DNA of 7,586 nt from Desulfuromonadaceae bacterium UBA5613. GTDB lineage: Bacteria; Desulfobacterota; Desulfuromonadia; Desulfuromonadales; UBA2197. This document shows positions 1-6,899 of this stretch, in pieces. The notes under the pieces were generated by a model. It saw only the letters and a program-made list of their open reading frames with translations, was not told the DNA's origin and ran no database searches. The position numbers and the translations under genes were made by a program. The stretch is from the NCBI GenBank assembly GCA_002424625.1, contig DIKR01000066.1, positions 80,170 to 87,755 of the forward strand. Direction: 5' to 3'. How positions within the stretch are numbered: the stretch's first letter is position 1; every line of letters begins with the position of its first letter.

Positions 1-1
1 A

Positions 2-451
2 GAGAACCTGATGATGGGAGCTTACCTGAGGAATGACCGTATCGCCATAAAAGACGATTTCGAGATGATTTACCGCTATTTTCCGGTTCTTAAAGCTAGA
101 GAAGGTCAGTGGGCCGGTACCCTTTCCGGCGGCGAACAGCAGATGCTCGCCATCGGCCGGGCACTGATGGCGAAGCCGAAAATTCTCCTCCTTGACGAGC
201 CTTCCATGGGGCTCGCCCCCTTGGTCGTGCAGGAGATCTTCGGCGTCATTGCCGCCCTCTGCCGCGACAAGGGGACGAGCATCCTCCTTGTCGAGCAGAA
301 TGCCAAAGCTGCCTTGAAACTGGCCGACCGCGGCTATGTTTTGGAGACCGGCAAGGTCATCCTGTCCGGGGTTGCGTCTGAACTTCTCGATAATCCGGAA
401 GTGCAGCGGGCTTATCTCGGTAAAGAGAAGAAAGAGATCTGGGAAAAGTGA
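2..451 (+). CDS. livF: Branched-chain amino acid ABC transporter ATP-binding protein LivF, 3' part (5' end outside window)
   Basis: This is one of the two cytoplasmic ATPase subunits that power high-affinity uptake of leucine, isoleucine and valine through the LivHM permease. The open frame enters from the left edge; 149 residues are visible, about the last two thirds of a typical LivF of roughly 235 residues. The visible part starts in the ENLMMGAYLR segment that follows the Q-loop in this family. It then shows the ABC signature LSGGEQQMLAIGRAL, the Walker B motif ILLLDEPSMGLAP, and the H-loop region, where the family's SILLVEQN motif carries Q-N in place of the usual histidine. The short C-terminus (DNPEVQRAYLG) fits LivF rather than the longer LivG. 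Walker A and the Q-loop lie upstream of the window. The stop overlaps a possible GTG of the next gene, so the two are almost certainly co-transcribed. The family assignment is secure; the substrate is inferred from the family and could include other amino acids. Confidence 0.93.
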   Translation, partial: ENLMMGAYLRNDRIAIKDDFEMIYRYFPVLKAREGQWAGTLSGGEQQMLAIGRALMAKPKILLLDEPSMGLAPLVVQEIFGVIAALCRDKGTSILLVEQNAKAALKLADRGYVLETGKVILSGVASELLDNPEVQRAYLGKEKKEIWEK

Positions 452-459
452 GGACTGCT

Positions 460-1761
460 ATGAATATCTGGGATCAACAGCACGAATGTATGCCGCGGCA
501 AGAGCTTGAGCAGTTGCAGCTTGAGCGTCTGCAGGCGACCCTCAATCGCGTTTACAAAAATGTTCCGTGCTATCGCAACAAATTCAATGCCACAGGCATT
601 ATCCCGGAGGATATCCAATCCCTCGCCGATTTGAGCCGTCTCCCCTTTACCGAGAAGGAGGATCTGCGCCTCAACTATCCTTACGGCATGTTTGCGGTGC
701 CGCTGCGGGAAGTGGTGCGCATTCATTCTTCGAGCGGCACCACCGGTAAACCGACCGTTGTCGGCTATACCCGTCACGATCTTGATACCTGGTCGAATCT
801 GGTCGCGCGCTTTATGACCGCCGCCGGGGTGACACACGATGATGTCGTGCAGATTGCCTTTGGCTACGGGCTCTTTACCGGCGCCTTCGGCCTCCATTAC
901 GGCACCGAAATGATCGGCGCTTCGGTCATCCCCATGTCCGGCGGCAATACCGACAAGCAGATCATGATCATGCAGGATTACAAGACCAGCGTCCTGGTCT
1001 GCACTCCCTCCTATGCCTTGACCATTGCCGATCGCATGGAGAAGCTCGGGGTCAAGCCGCACGATTTGAGTCTGCGCGTTGGACTCTTTGGTGGCGAGCC
1101 CTGGAGCGAAGAGATGCGGCGGCAGATCGAAGAGCGCCTGCATATTGTGGCGACTGACAACTACGGCCTCTCCGAAGTCATGGGGCCGGGAATTGCCGGC
1201 GATTGCCTGCAGAAATGCGGCATGCATATCTTCGAAGATCACTTTATCGCCGAGATTATCGATCCCCAGACCTGCGAAGTTCTTCCGCCCGGCAGTGTTG
1301 GCGAACTGGTGTTGACCTCGTTGACCAAAGAGGCCTTCCCGATGATCCGTTACCGCACCCGTGACATCACCCGCCTCGATTATACCCCCTGCGCCTGTGG
1401 ACGGACTCTGGTGCGGATGCAGAAGACCATGGGGCGCAGCGATGACATGCTGATCATCAAGGGGGTCAACGTCTTCCCCACCCAGATCGAAGAGATCCTC
1501 TTTCAGGTTGAGGGTTGTGAACCTCATTATCAGTTGGTGATTGAGCGGATCGATAATGTCGATCGACTCGAAGTTCAGGTCGAAGTCAATGAGTCGATCT
1601 TCTTTGACGAAATGAAGCGGCAGCGTGAATTTGTTCTGGCCGCAGAAAAGCGTCTTGCCAATGCCCTGGGGATCGGTGTCAAAGTCAAATTGGTGGAGCC
1701 AAGTAGTATTCTCCGCAGTGAAGGCAAGGCGCAACGTGTTATTGATCGGCGAATAATGTAA
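460..1761 (+). CDS. paaK: Phenylacetate-CoA ligase (AMP-forming)
   Basis: The enzyme activates phenylacetate or related arylacetates to CoA thioesters using ATP, through an acyl-adenylate. The 433-residue product has the usual PaaK length. Visible motifs are the AMP-binding loop SSSGTTGKP (about 90-98), YGLSE (235-239), YRTRD (298-302), the hinge region GRSDDMLIIKG (325-335), and the C-terminal SEGKAQRV (420-427), whose lysine is the expected catalytic residue. Cys249, Cys253, Cys311 and Cys313 could form a structural metal site. The ATG at 460 is chosen because GTGAGGA ends 5 bases before it; a GTG at 448, overlapping the livF stop as GTGA, would add only four residues. Coupling to livF suggests a role in uptake and breakdown of aromatic or branched amino acids, where arylacetates arise from 2-oxoacids. 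There is no terminator immediately after the stop, so the transcript may run through the tRNA gene. The exact substrate is not visible from sequence. Confidence 0.93.
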   Translation: MNIWDQQHECMPRQELEQLQLERLQATLNRVYKNVPCYRNKFNATGIIPEDIQSLADLSRLPFTEKEDLRLNYPYGMFAVPLREVVRIHSSSGTTGKPTVVGYTRHDLDTWSNLVARFMTAAGVTHDDVVQIAFGYGLFTGAFGLHYGTEMIGASVIPMSGGNTDKQIMIMQDYKTSVLVCTPSYALTIADRMEKLGVKPHDLSLRVGLFGGEPWSEEMRRQIEERLHIVATDNYGLSEVMGPGIAGDCLQKCGMHIFEDHFIAEIIDPQTCEVLPPGSVGELVLTSLTKEAFPMIRYRTRDITRLDYTPCACGRTLVRMQKTMGRSDDMLIIKGVNVFPTQIEEILFQVEGCEPHYQLVIERIDNVDRLEVQVEVNESIFFDEMKRQREFVLAAEKRLANALGIGVKVKLVEPSSILRSEGKAQRVIDRRIM

Positions 1762-1770
1762 ATTAATGCC

Positions 1771-1799
1771 TTGACAAAGGTGGCTGATTTGCCGATAAT
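1771..1799 (+). promoter_or_regulatory. Sigma-70 promoter of the tRNA-Pro gene
   Basis: A perfect -35 box TTGACA (1771-1776), a 17-base spacer and a -10 box GATAAT (1794-1799, one mismatch to consensus) lie 17 bases before the mature tRNA. The discriminator after the -10 box is GC-rich (CCGCCTCG), as in stable-RNA promoters under stringent control. It starts only nine bases after the paaK stop. Confidence 0.82.
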
Positions 1800-1815
1800 C
1801 CGCCTCGTTCATCGT

Positions 1816-1892
1816 CGGGGCGTAGCGCAGCCTGGTAGCGCACCAGCATGGGGTGCTGGGGGTCGGAAGTTCGAATCTTCTCGCCCCGACCA
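1816..1892 (+). tRNA. tRNA-Pro (anticodon GGG), CCA encoded
   Basis: The 77-nt cloverleaf folds completely. The acceptor stem CGGGGCG (1816-1822) pairs perfectly with CGCCCCG (1882-1888). The D-stem is GCGC/GCGC (1825-1828, 1838-1841). The anticodon stem CCAGC/GCTGG encloses the loop ATGGGGT, with anticodon GGG at 1850-1852 and G37 after it, as usual for proline tRNAs. The T-stem GGAAG/CTTCT (one G-U pair) holds the loop TTCGAAT. Discriminator A1889 is followed by an encoded CCA (1890-1892). The isoacceptor reads CCC and CCU codons. It has its own promoter and terminator. The downstream flank shows no second copy of the tRNA 3' end in this window, so there is no sign of an integrated element. 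Confidence 0.97.
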
Positions 1893-1906
1893 TAATAAAC
1901 AAGTAC

Positions 1907-1942
1907 ATAGGCCATCTCGAAAGAGGTGGCCTATTTGCATTT
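1907..1942 (+). terminator. Intrinsic terminator after tRNA-Pro
   Basis: Two 12-base arms (1907-1918 and 1923-1934) pair with only one G-U wobble around a GAAA tetraloop. The 3' side runs into a T-rich stretch (CTATTTGCATTT). The T-tract is interrupted, but the stem is strong. It would end both the tRNA transcript and any read-through from livF-paaK. Confidence 0.85.
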
Positions 1943-2054
1943 GTGCGCAGGCAGGGCATGTGGCGCACCAGCGCCAGCGGTTCAGCCAAGCGCCGCTATG
2001 ATTGGAGGCTGTCGTCCGATCCCTGCGGATTTCACGTCTTGTCCCAATTTAACT

Positions 2055-2069
2055 GTTCCATTTTGGCTC
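2055..2069 (+). promoter_or_regulatory. Degenerate single copy of the GTTCC-N5-GGAAC operator
   Basis: GTTCCATTTTGGCTC matches the first 12 bases of the leftmost operator at 6989 (GTTCCATTCTGG) with one mismatch; only the last half-site is eroded (GGCTC for GGAAC). It is also preceded by ACT, as is the copy at 7032. It lies 71 bases before the first dehydrogenase gene, so it may let the regulator encoded in this operon act on its own expression. No sigma-54 promoter with intact GG and GC doublets is seen here. Function is inferred from similarity alone. Confidence 0.35.
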
Positions 2070-2083
2070 ACTTGATTCTAAAA

Positions 2084-2113
2084 TTGCAAAACATTCCCGA
2101 AACAGCCCATAAC
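2084..2113 (+). promoter_or_regulatory. Weak candidate sigma-70 promoter for the dehydrogenase/two-component operon
   Basis: TTGCAA (2084-2089), an 18-base spacer and CATAAC (2108-2113) each have two mismatches to the -35 and -10 consensus. It is the best-placed candidate between the tRNA terminator and the ATG at 2140, in an otherwise featureless AT-richer stretch. A start about 20 bases before the ribosome binding site would follow. The support is positional and weak. Confidence 0.3.
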
Positions 2114-2139
2114 GGTTCTGCTAGCCTTGAGGTGTCACC

Positions 2140-3288
2140 ATGAACATCAGTAAATTTGTCGCCCCGGAGATTATCTTCGGTCGAGGTTCGTTGAGCCAAA
2201 TCGGTGAAAGTGTCCTTCGCATCGGCGCCTCGAAAATATTTCTGGTCAGCGACTCCGGTGTGATCGAGGCGGGGTGGGTCGATCAGGCCGTCCATTATCT
2301 GCAAGCCGCCGGTCTGGAGACCGAGATCTTCTCCGCGCTGACCTCCAACCCCAAAGACTGCGAAGTCATGGAGGGGGTGCGGCGCTATCAGGCGTCAGGG
2401 TGTGACGGCATTGTCGCCGTCGGCGGCGGCAGTCCCACCGATGTTGCCAAAGCGATCGCTATTCTCGCCAGCAACGGCGGAACCCTGCCGGATTATGAGG
2501 GGATCAATAAGATCAGCCGTCCCCTGCCACCGATGGTTATCGCCCCAAGTACCTCCGGGGCCGGATCGGAGGTGAGTCAGTTTGCCATCATTGTCGATAC
2601 GGCACGGAAACTGAAGATGTCGATCATCTCCAAGTCGCTGGTCCCGGACATTGCCATCGTCGATCCCGAGCTGGTGCAGACCATGGATGCCAAGCTGGCA
2701 GCGGCGACCGGACTCGACGCCTTTACCCACGGCATCGAATCGTACGTCTCCCTCGCCGCCACCCCCCTCACCGACATCCACGCCCTGAAAGCGATTCAGC
2801 TGGCTTCCCGCAATCTGCGCCGCGCCGTCGCCGACCGCGAGGACATGGAGGCGAACACTAACATGGCGATGGCGAGTCTCACCGCCGGTCTGGCCTTTTC
2901 CAATGCCATCCTCGGTGCCACCCACGCCATGACTCATCAGGTTGACGGCCTCATCGACCAGCATCACGGTGAGACCAACGCCTCGATCCTCCCCTTTGTC
3001 ATGGAGTTCAATCTCAGCGCCTGTCCCGAGCGCTTCCGGGATATTGCCGAGGCGATGGGAGAGGATGTCACCGGCCTCTCCCTGGTGGCAGCTGCGCAAC
3101 AAGCAGTGGTGGCGGTGCGCCGGCTGATCGCGGATATCGGCCTGGCAAAGGGACTGGGGGACATCGGTCTGACCGAGGAGTTCATTCCCCTTCTGAGCGC
3201 CAATGCCATGAAAGATGCTTGTCTGGTGACTAATCCACGCCCGGCCAGTCAGGAGGATATTGCCGAGATCTTCAGGAAATGCCTGTGA
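2140..3288 (+). CDS. Iron-containing alcohol dehydrogenase (group III)
   Basis: This is a cytoplasmic NAD(P)-dependent oxidoreductase of the Fe-ADH family, interconverting an alcohol with its aldehyde or ketone. It is full length (382 residues). The nucleotide-binding GGGSPTDVAKA lies at about 95-105 and the STSGAGSE segment at 137-144. The metal ligands are predicted by alignment to the FucO pattern as Asp193 and His197 (GLDAFTHGIESY), His262 (GATHAMTH) and His276 (DQHHGETNA); the conserved His266 is also present. All expected ligands are intact. The ATG is supported by GAGGTG at 2129-2134, five bases upstream. The gene's last bases overlap the start of the histidine kinase gene, so it is the first gene of an operon with a two-component system. 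The substrate cannot be told from sequence: ethanol, 1,3-propanediol, butanol or lactaldehyde-type substrates are all possible for the family. It is a paralogue of the partial gene at 7321. Confidence 0.93.
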   Translation: MNISKFVAPEIIFGRGSLSQIGESVLRIGASKIFLVSDSGVIEAGWVDQAVHYLQAAGLETEIFSALTSNPKDCEVMEGVRRYQASGCDGIVAVGGGSPTDVAKAIAILASNGGTLPDYEGINKISRPLPPMVIAPSTSGAGSEVSQFAIIVDTARKLKMSIISKSLVPDIAIVDPELVQTMDAKLAAATGLDAFTHGIESYVSLAATPLTDIHALKAIQLASRNLRRAVADREDMEANTNMAMASLTAGLAFSNAILGATHAMTHQVDGLIDQHHGETNASILPFVMEFNLSACPERFRDIAEAMGEDVTGLSLVAAAQQAVVAVRRLIADIGLAKGLGDIGLTEEFIPLLSANAMKDACLVTNPRPASQEDIAEIFRKCL

Positions 3289-4973
3289 GTAGCGCCGAGA
3301 GCTTGCAGACCGCAGCTGAGAACCGGGAAAAGCTTCTTGAACAGCTGACCGGCGTCGATTCTTCGAAACTCAACTACTACGTGGAGCTGAAAAAGCGCAG
3401 TCAGGAGGTTCTCAAGCAGAACAGCCGCCTGGAGATCCTTCATCAGCTCGCTCGGGATATCAATATCGACATGTCGATCGCCGACATTGTCGATCGCGCC
3501 TATGCCAATCTCCCCCAGACTCTTCCTTGCGACTTTCTCGGCGTGGTCGCGGTGTTGAACGATCGCCTTTTCCTCAAGGCTATGGCGCCCCGTGATTTCT
3601 GCCGGATCGACAACTTCCCCGCGCACTCTCCCTCTCTCAAGGTCATCCAGCAGAAGAAGGCCGCCATCTTCAATCTGCCGCCGGAGGAGCTTGATCATAT
3701 CCAGATCAATCCAGCCTTTCTGGGCCCTCTTCGCTCCCTGGTCGTGGCCCCGATGTTCAAGCGGGACGAGGTCATCGGCGCCCTGATTGTCGGCAGCATC
3801 AGCAATAATTCCTACGACGAGACCGACTTGAGTTTTGTGCAGCACCTCGCCGACCAGCTGACCATCAGCATCCAGAATTCCCGCCTCTATAAACAAGTTT
3901 CGCGCGGGCAGAAGGAGTGGGAAGCGACCTTCAAGGCGGTAACCGACCCGATCTTTCTCGTCGACACCGACTACAACGTCCTGCAACACAATGACCGCCT
4001 CCCCCCGGCGCTGAGTACTTTCTGGAACCAGGCGCTCAGCAGGAAATGTTTTGCCAAGTTGCACGGCCGGACGGAACCGTGCCCGAAATGCCCGATCCAG
4101 GAGGTCCGGCTTAGCGGCCTGCCGGTCTATCAACGCTGGCAGACCGAGACCGGCCTGGTTCTCGATCTCTCCTACTATCCGGTTCTGAACGAGGAGAATC
4201 AACTGACGGCGGTGACGATTATCCTCAAGGATGTGACGGAGAAGATCAAGATGGAGGGACGGCTCGTCCAGTCCGCCAAACTCGCCGCCCTCGGGGAGAT
4301 GGCCGCCGGGGTGGCTCACGAACTGAACAGCCCGATGACTGTGATCATCGGCACGGCCCAGCTCATCGCTCGGGATCTGCTGGAGGATGGGTTGCCGGAG
4401 CGCGCCGAGGAGTTGGGCACCATCGTCAATTCCGGGCTGCGCTGCAAGCGGATCATCCAGAACCTTTTGACCTTTTCCCGGCAGGATCAGCAGCCGGCCA
4501 CGAAGATTGACCTCAATAGCGAAGCCCGGCAGGTCCTCGACATGATCAAGTATCAGATCAACCGCAGCCAAATCATCATCACCGAGCGCCTGCTGAATGA
4601 CCTCCCCGCTTTGACCGCCAACGGACCCCAGATCCAGCAGGTCTTGACCAACCTTCTGATTAATGCCCGGGATGCCCTGATCGAAGTCGCCCGTCGGGAA
4701 AAGAGGATCGAGGTGGCGACGGAGCTGCAGGTGAAGGAGGGGAAGCGCTGGGCGCTTTTGAGCGTCACCGATAACGGCATCGGCATCCCGCCGGAGAATC
4801 TCGCCAAGATCTTTACCCCCTTTTATACCAGCAAGGAGGCGAGCAAGGGGACCGGTCTCGGTCTCTCGGTCAGTCTCGGGATTGCCGAGTCGCACAACGG
4901 CACCATCGAAGTCGCCAGTAGTCAGGGGGAGGGGAGTACCTTCACTCTCCTCCTGCCGATTGATCAGCCATGA
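3285..4973 (+). CDS. Soluble sensor histidine kinase, GAF-PAS-HisKA-HATPase (NtrB/AtoS type)
   Basis: This is the sensor kinase of a two-component system, 562 residues, with no membrane segment or signal peptide, so it senses a cytosolic signal. Order of parts: a short charged helical N-terminus (1-50), a GAF-like domain (about 51-200), and a PAS-like domain (about 208-320) containing the cysteine cluster Cys255, Cys266 and Cys269 (CPKCP). HisKA follows (H-box AAGVAHELNSPM, phospho-acceptor His345), then the HATPase domain with N-box NLLINARDA, G1 DNGIGIP, F-box FTPFYTSK and G2 GTGLGLS. All catalytic boxes are intact. The GTG at 3285 overlaps the dehydrogenase stop (GTGA) and lies seven bases after AGGA (3274-3277). 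An ATG at 3279 would add two residues but leaves only one base after that site, so GTG is preferred with moderate confidence. The response regulator gene begins 19 bases after its stop. The cognate pairing is inferred from this adjacency; the ligand is unknown. Confidence 0.92.
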   Translation: MSSAESLQTAAENREKLLEQLTGVDSSKLNYYVELKKRSQEVLKQNSRLEILHQLARDINIDMSIADIVDRAYANLPQTLPCDFLGVVAVLNDRLFLKAMAPRDFCRIDNFPAHSPSLKVIQQKKAAIFNLPPEELDHIQINPAFLGPLRSLVVAPMFKRDEVIGALIVGSISNNSYDETDLSFVQHLADQLTISIQNSRLYKQVSRGQKEWEATFKAVTDPIFLVDTDYNVLQHNDRLPPALSTFWNQALSRKCFAKLHGRTEPCPKCPIQEVRLSGLPVYQRWQTETGLVLDLSYYPVLNEENQLTAVTIILKDVTEKIKMEGRLVQSAKLAALGEMAAGVAHELNSPMTVIIGTAQLIARDLLEDGLPERAEELGTIVNSGLRCKRIIQNLLTFSRQDQQPATKIDLNSEARQVLDMIKYQINRSQIIITERLLNDLPALTANGPQIQQVLTNLLINARDALIEVARREKRIEVATELQVKEGKRWALLSVTDNGIGIPPENLAKIFTPFYTSKEASKGTGLGLSVSLGIAESHNGTIEVASSQGEGSTFTLLLPIDQP

Positions 4974-4992
4974 TGGCGGGAAAGGAGGGACT

Positions 4993-6516
4993 ATGTCGCT
5001 TGTTCATATCTTGATTATCGATGATGAAGCTGATGTCTGCCGCTTTTTCCGGCGGCTCTTGACGAAAAAGGGGTACGAAGTGACGACAGCCACCAACGAG
5101 CCGGAGGCGTTGCGGGCTCTGGCCGCGACCAGCTTCAGTGTCGCCATGGTCGATCTCAAGCTCCCGGACACCGACGGCCTAACGCTGTTACAGACAATCA
5201 AGAACCGGCAGCCGGCCTGCGAAGTCATTATTATGACCGGTTACAGTACCGTCAAGACCGCAGTAACCGCGATGCAACAAGGGGCGTATGAATATCTGGA
5301 GAAGCCCTTTGACGATATCGGTGAGATCGAGAAGTTGATCGCAAAGGCCGTGACTCAGAGTGATCCCCTGCAAAATGGAGCGCAAGCCAAGGAGGAATGG
5401 TCGGAGGTTGCCGGTGCGGTCGGCTTTCGCGTCGGCAGCTCGCTGCTGATGCGGCGCCTGGTCTCCCTCGCCTATAAGGTGGCCGGCAAAAATATTAACG
5501 TACTCATTCAGGGGAAGACCGGGACCGGCAAAGAGGTCCTCTCCCGCTTCATCCATGCCGCTTCGCACCGGGCCGAAGCGGCCTTCATCCCGATTAACTG
5601 CGGCGCTCTGCCGGAAAATCTGCTGGAGAGCGAACTCTTCGGCCATGAACGCGGGGCCTTTACCGGCGCCAATCAGACCCGGCGCGGCATCTTTGAACTC
5701 GCTAACCATGGTACCCTCCTCCTCGACGAAATCGGCGATGCCAGCCCGATGATTCAGGTCAAGCTCCTGCGCGTCCTCGAAAGCGGCGAGTTCATGCGGG
5801 TCGGCGGCGAACGGCCGATCAAGACGGATGTGCGGGTGATTGCCGCCACCAATGTCGATCTGGAAGAAGCCGTCCGCGAGAAGACCTTCCGGGAAGATCT
5901 CTTTTACCGCCTCAACGTCGTGCGTCTCGAGATCCCCCCCCTGCAACAGCGCAGCGAGGATATCCCGTTGATGGCGGAGCACTTTGCCCGCCTCTTCAAT
6001 CCCAAGGCGCGGATCGCGCCGGCGGCGCTGACCCTCCTCCAGAATTACAGCTGGCCGGGGAATATCCGTGAACTGGCGAATGTCCTGCGCCGGGCAGTGG
6101 TGATGTGCCCCGACGACACCCTCCTGCCCTGCCACCTGGATAATCGCTTTCTGAGCGCCGATCTCGCAATCGGCATTGCGATGAAAGAGGAGCAGTTCGG
6201 GGCGAGCGACTTCATGCGCGCCTGCGAACTTTTTCAAGAGCAGTCACAGCGCTCCCCGCTTCTGGCAGCCCTCACTTCCCCGGAACTCGATCGTCTGCTG
6301 CACGCCTTGCAAGGCATCGAGAGGAACGCGCTCACAGTTTTACAGGGAAATGGAACAAGAACGGTGACGTCGCGGGGCTTGAAAGAGAGCGAGGCGGAGA
6401 CGATAAAAAAGGCTCTGAACCTGCACCAGTGGAATATCACAGAGACAGCCAGAGCCCTGGGGATAGGCAGGAATACCCTCTATCGCAAGATCAAGGAGTT
6501 CAGGATCACCCGCTGA
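4993..6516 (+). CDS. Sigma-54-dependent response regulator (NtrC family: REC-AAA+-Fis HTH)
   Basis: This transcription activator opens sigma-54 RNA polymerase promoters when phosphorylated; 507 residues, cytoplasmic. The receiver domain (about 4-120) has the acidic pair Asp10/Asp11, phospho-acceptor Asp54 (MVDLKLPD), Thr82 and Lys104 (EKP). The AAA+ domain (about 143-385) has Walker A GKTGTGKE (174-181), the sigma-54 contact loop GAFTGA (221-226), Walker B TLLLDEIGD (241-249) and FREDLFYRLNV (299-309). A Fis-type HTH closes the protein (about 467-505, NITETARALGIGRNTLYRKI). The usual Walker A glutamate (GESGTGKE) is Lys here. The stretch between AAA+ and HTH (about 386-465) is longer than in compact NtrC proteins. 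The ATG at 4993 is chosen because AAGGAGGG (4982-4989) sits just before it and the receiver begins at once; an upstream in-frame start at 4882 would lie inside the kinase gene. Its likely partner is the kinase upstream and its likely target the promoter at 7191. Confidence 0.95.
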   Translation: MSLVHILIIDDEADVCRFFRRLLTKKGYEVTTATNEPEALRALAATSFSVAMVDLKLPDTDGLTLLQTIKNRQPACEVIIMTGYSTVKTAVTAMQQGAYEYLEKPFDDIGEIEKLIAKAVTQSDPLQNGAQAKEEWSEVAGAVGFRVGSSLLMRRLVSLAYKVAGKNINVLIQGKTGTGKEVLSRFIHAASHRAEAAFIPINCGALPENLLESELFGHERGAFTGANQTRRGIFELANHGTLLLDEIGDASPMIQVKLLRVLESGEFMRVGGERPIKTDVRVIAATNVDLEEAVREKTFREDLFYRLNVVRLEIPPLQQRSEDIPLMAEHFARLFNPKARIAPAALTLLQNYSWPGNIRELANVLRRAVVMCPDDTLLPCHLDNRFLSADLAIGIAMKEEQFGASDFMRACELFQEQSQRSPLLAALTSPELDRLLHALQGIERNALTVLQGNGTRTVTSRGLKESEAETIKKALNLHQWNITETARALGIGRNTLYRKIKEFRITR

Positions 6517-6576
6517 TTCAAGATGACCTCTTACCTGCCCTGGCTCGGCGGGGACATTGGCGCAGTAGCCGCGAAA

Positions 6577-6600
6577 GGCAGGGCTCTGCCAGGTCTTTTC
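6577..6600 (+). terminator. Weak possible terminator between convergent genes
   Basis: GGCAG (6577-6581) and CTGCC (6586-6590) form a five-pair GC stem with a GGCT loop, followed by AGGTCTTTTC. On the opposite strand the hairpin is followed by TTTCGC. It is the only hairpin noticed between the regulator stop (6516) and the end of the convergent small gene (6621). The stem is short, so confidence is low. Confidence 0.28.
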
Positions 6601-6620
6601 GAAATCGGCAGCGGCGCTCC

Positions 6621-6818
6621 TCATGCTGCCTTGGCGGTGAGGGTCGATTTATCACAACCGCGGCTCGGCGGCCGCAATAAAAAGGCGATTATCGCCTCGC
6701 GGAGGAGATCCGAGGCACTCAATTGATTGGCCTCCATCAACTTGTGCAGCTCTCGCAATTCCGGATCGGTCAGGCGGACCGAAAGGATCTTCCGTTTACG
6801 TTGACTTATCTCTTTCAT
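6621..6818 (-). CDS. Small ribbon-helix-helix (CopG/Arc-type) DNA-binding protein
   Basis: The product is 65 residues with a basic N-terminus (MKEISQRKRK), then a pattern typical of ribbon-helix-helix folds: a beta strand ILSVRLTD (about 11-18), helix PELRELHKLMEAN, a turn at QLSASD, and helix LLREAIIAFLL (about 38-48). Such proteins bind DNA as dimers through the paired strands and usually act as repressors. The ATG at 6818 is chosen because AAGGAG lies seven bases upstream on this strand and the RHH core follows directly. A GTG at 6905 also has a purine-rich GGAGGGAGGAG before it and would give 94 residues, but the added 29 residues do not look like part of the fold. No toxin gene is next to it, so an antitoxin role is not supported. 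It faces the regulator gene and diverges from the dehydrogenase at 7321, so local control of that intergenic region is plausible. Target unknown. Confidence 0.75.
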   Translation of the reverse strand: MKEISQRKRKILSVRLTDPELRELHKLMEANQLSASDLLREAIIAFLLRPPSRGCDKSTLTAKAA

Positions 6819-6883
6819 CAGCTTTCTCCTTCTCTTTTGTGCAGCGGACGGCCGTCGCAATGGCCGCTCAACGTGATGCTGTT

Positions 6884-6899
6884 TACAAAATAGATACCA
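6884..6899 (-). promoter_or_regulatory. Weak sigma-54-like sequence facing the small RHH gene
   Basis: On the minus strand TGGTAT-N5-TTGTA has the correct 10-base gap between the -24 GG and the -12 position, but the -12 doublet is GT instead of GC. It lies about 66 bases before the ATG at 6818, on the other side of the palindrome array. It could allow divergent activation from the shared array, but one such imperfect match may be chance. Confidence 0.2.

Noticed and set aside
412..1989. 525-codon minus-strand open frame
   Set aside because: It is antisense to paaK and the tRNA gene, shows no family motifs, and reads through the tRNA and its terminator; a GC-bias shadow.
2064..2088. Sigma-54 promoter for the first dehydrogenase operon (TGGCTC... 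or TTGATTC...TTGCA)
   Set aside because: The spacing is wrong for the first pairing, and the -24 GG is GA in the second; the essential doublets are not both present.
1816..2139. tRNA gene as a mobile element attachment site
   Set aside because: No repeat of the tRNA 3' end, integrase or change of gene content was seen in the window.
2395..3102. 235-codon minus-strand open frame
   Set aside because: Antisense to the complete Fe-ADH; low-complexity Gly/Asp/His-rich translation.
3249..4895. 548-codon minus-strand open frame
   Set aside because: It is fully antisense to the histidine kinase, whose catalytic boxes are all intact; its composition is typical of a mirrored frame.
4882..4992. Upstream start extending the response regulator by 37 residues
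   Set aside because: It would lie inside the kinase gene, while the ATG at 4993 has a strong ribosome binding site and the receiver fold begins there.
5188..6237. 349-codon minus-strand open frame
   Set aside because: Antisense to the response regulator with no recognisable domain.
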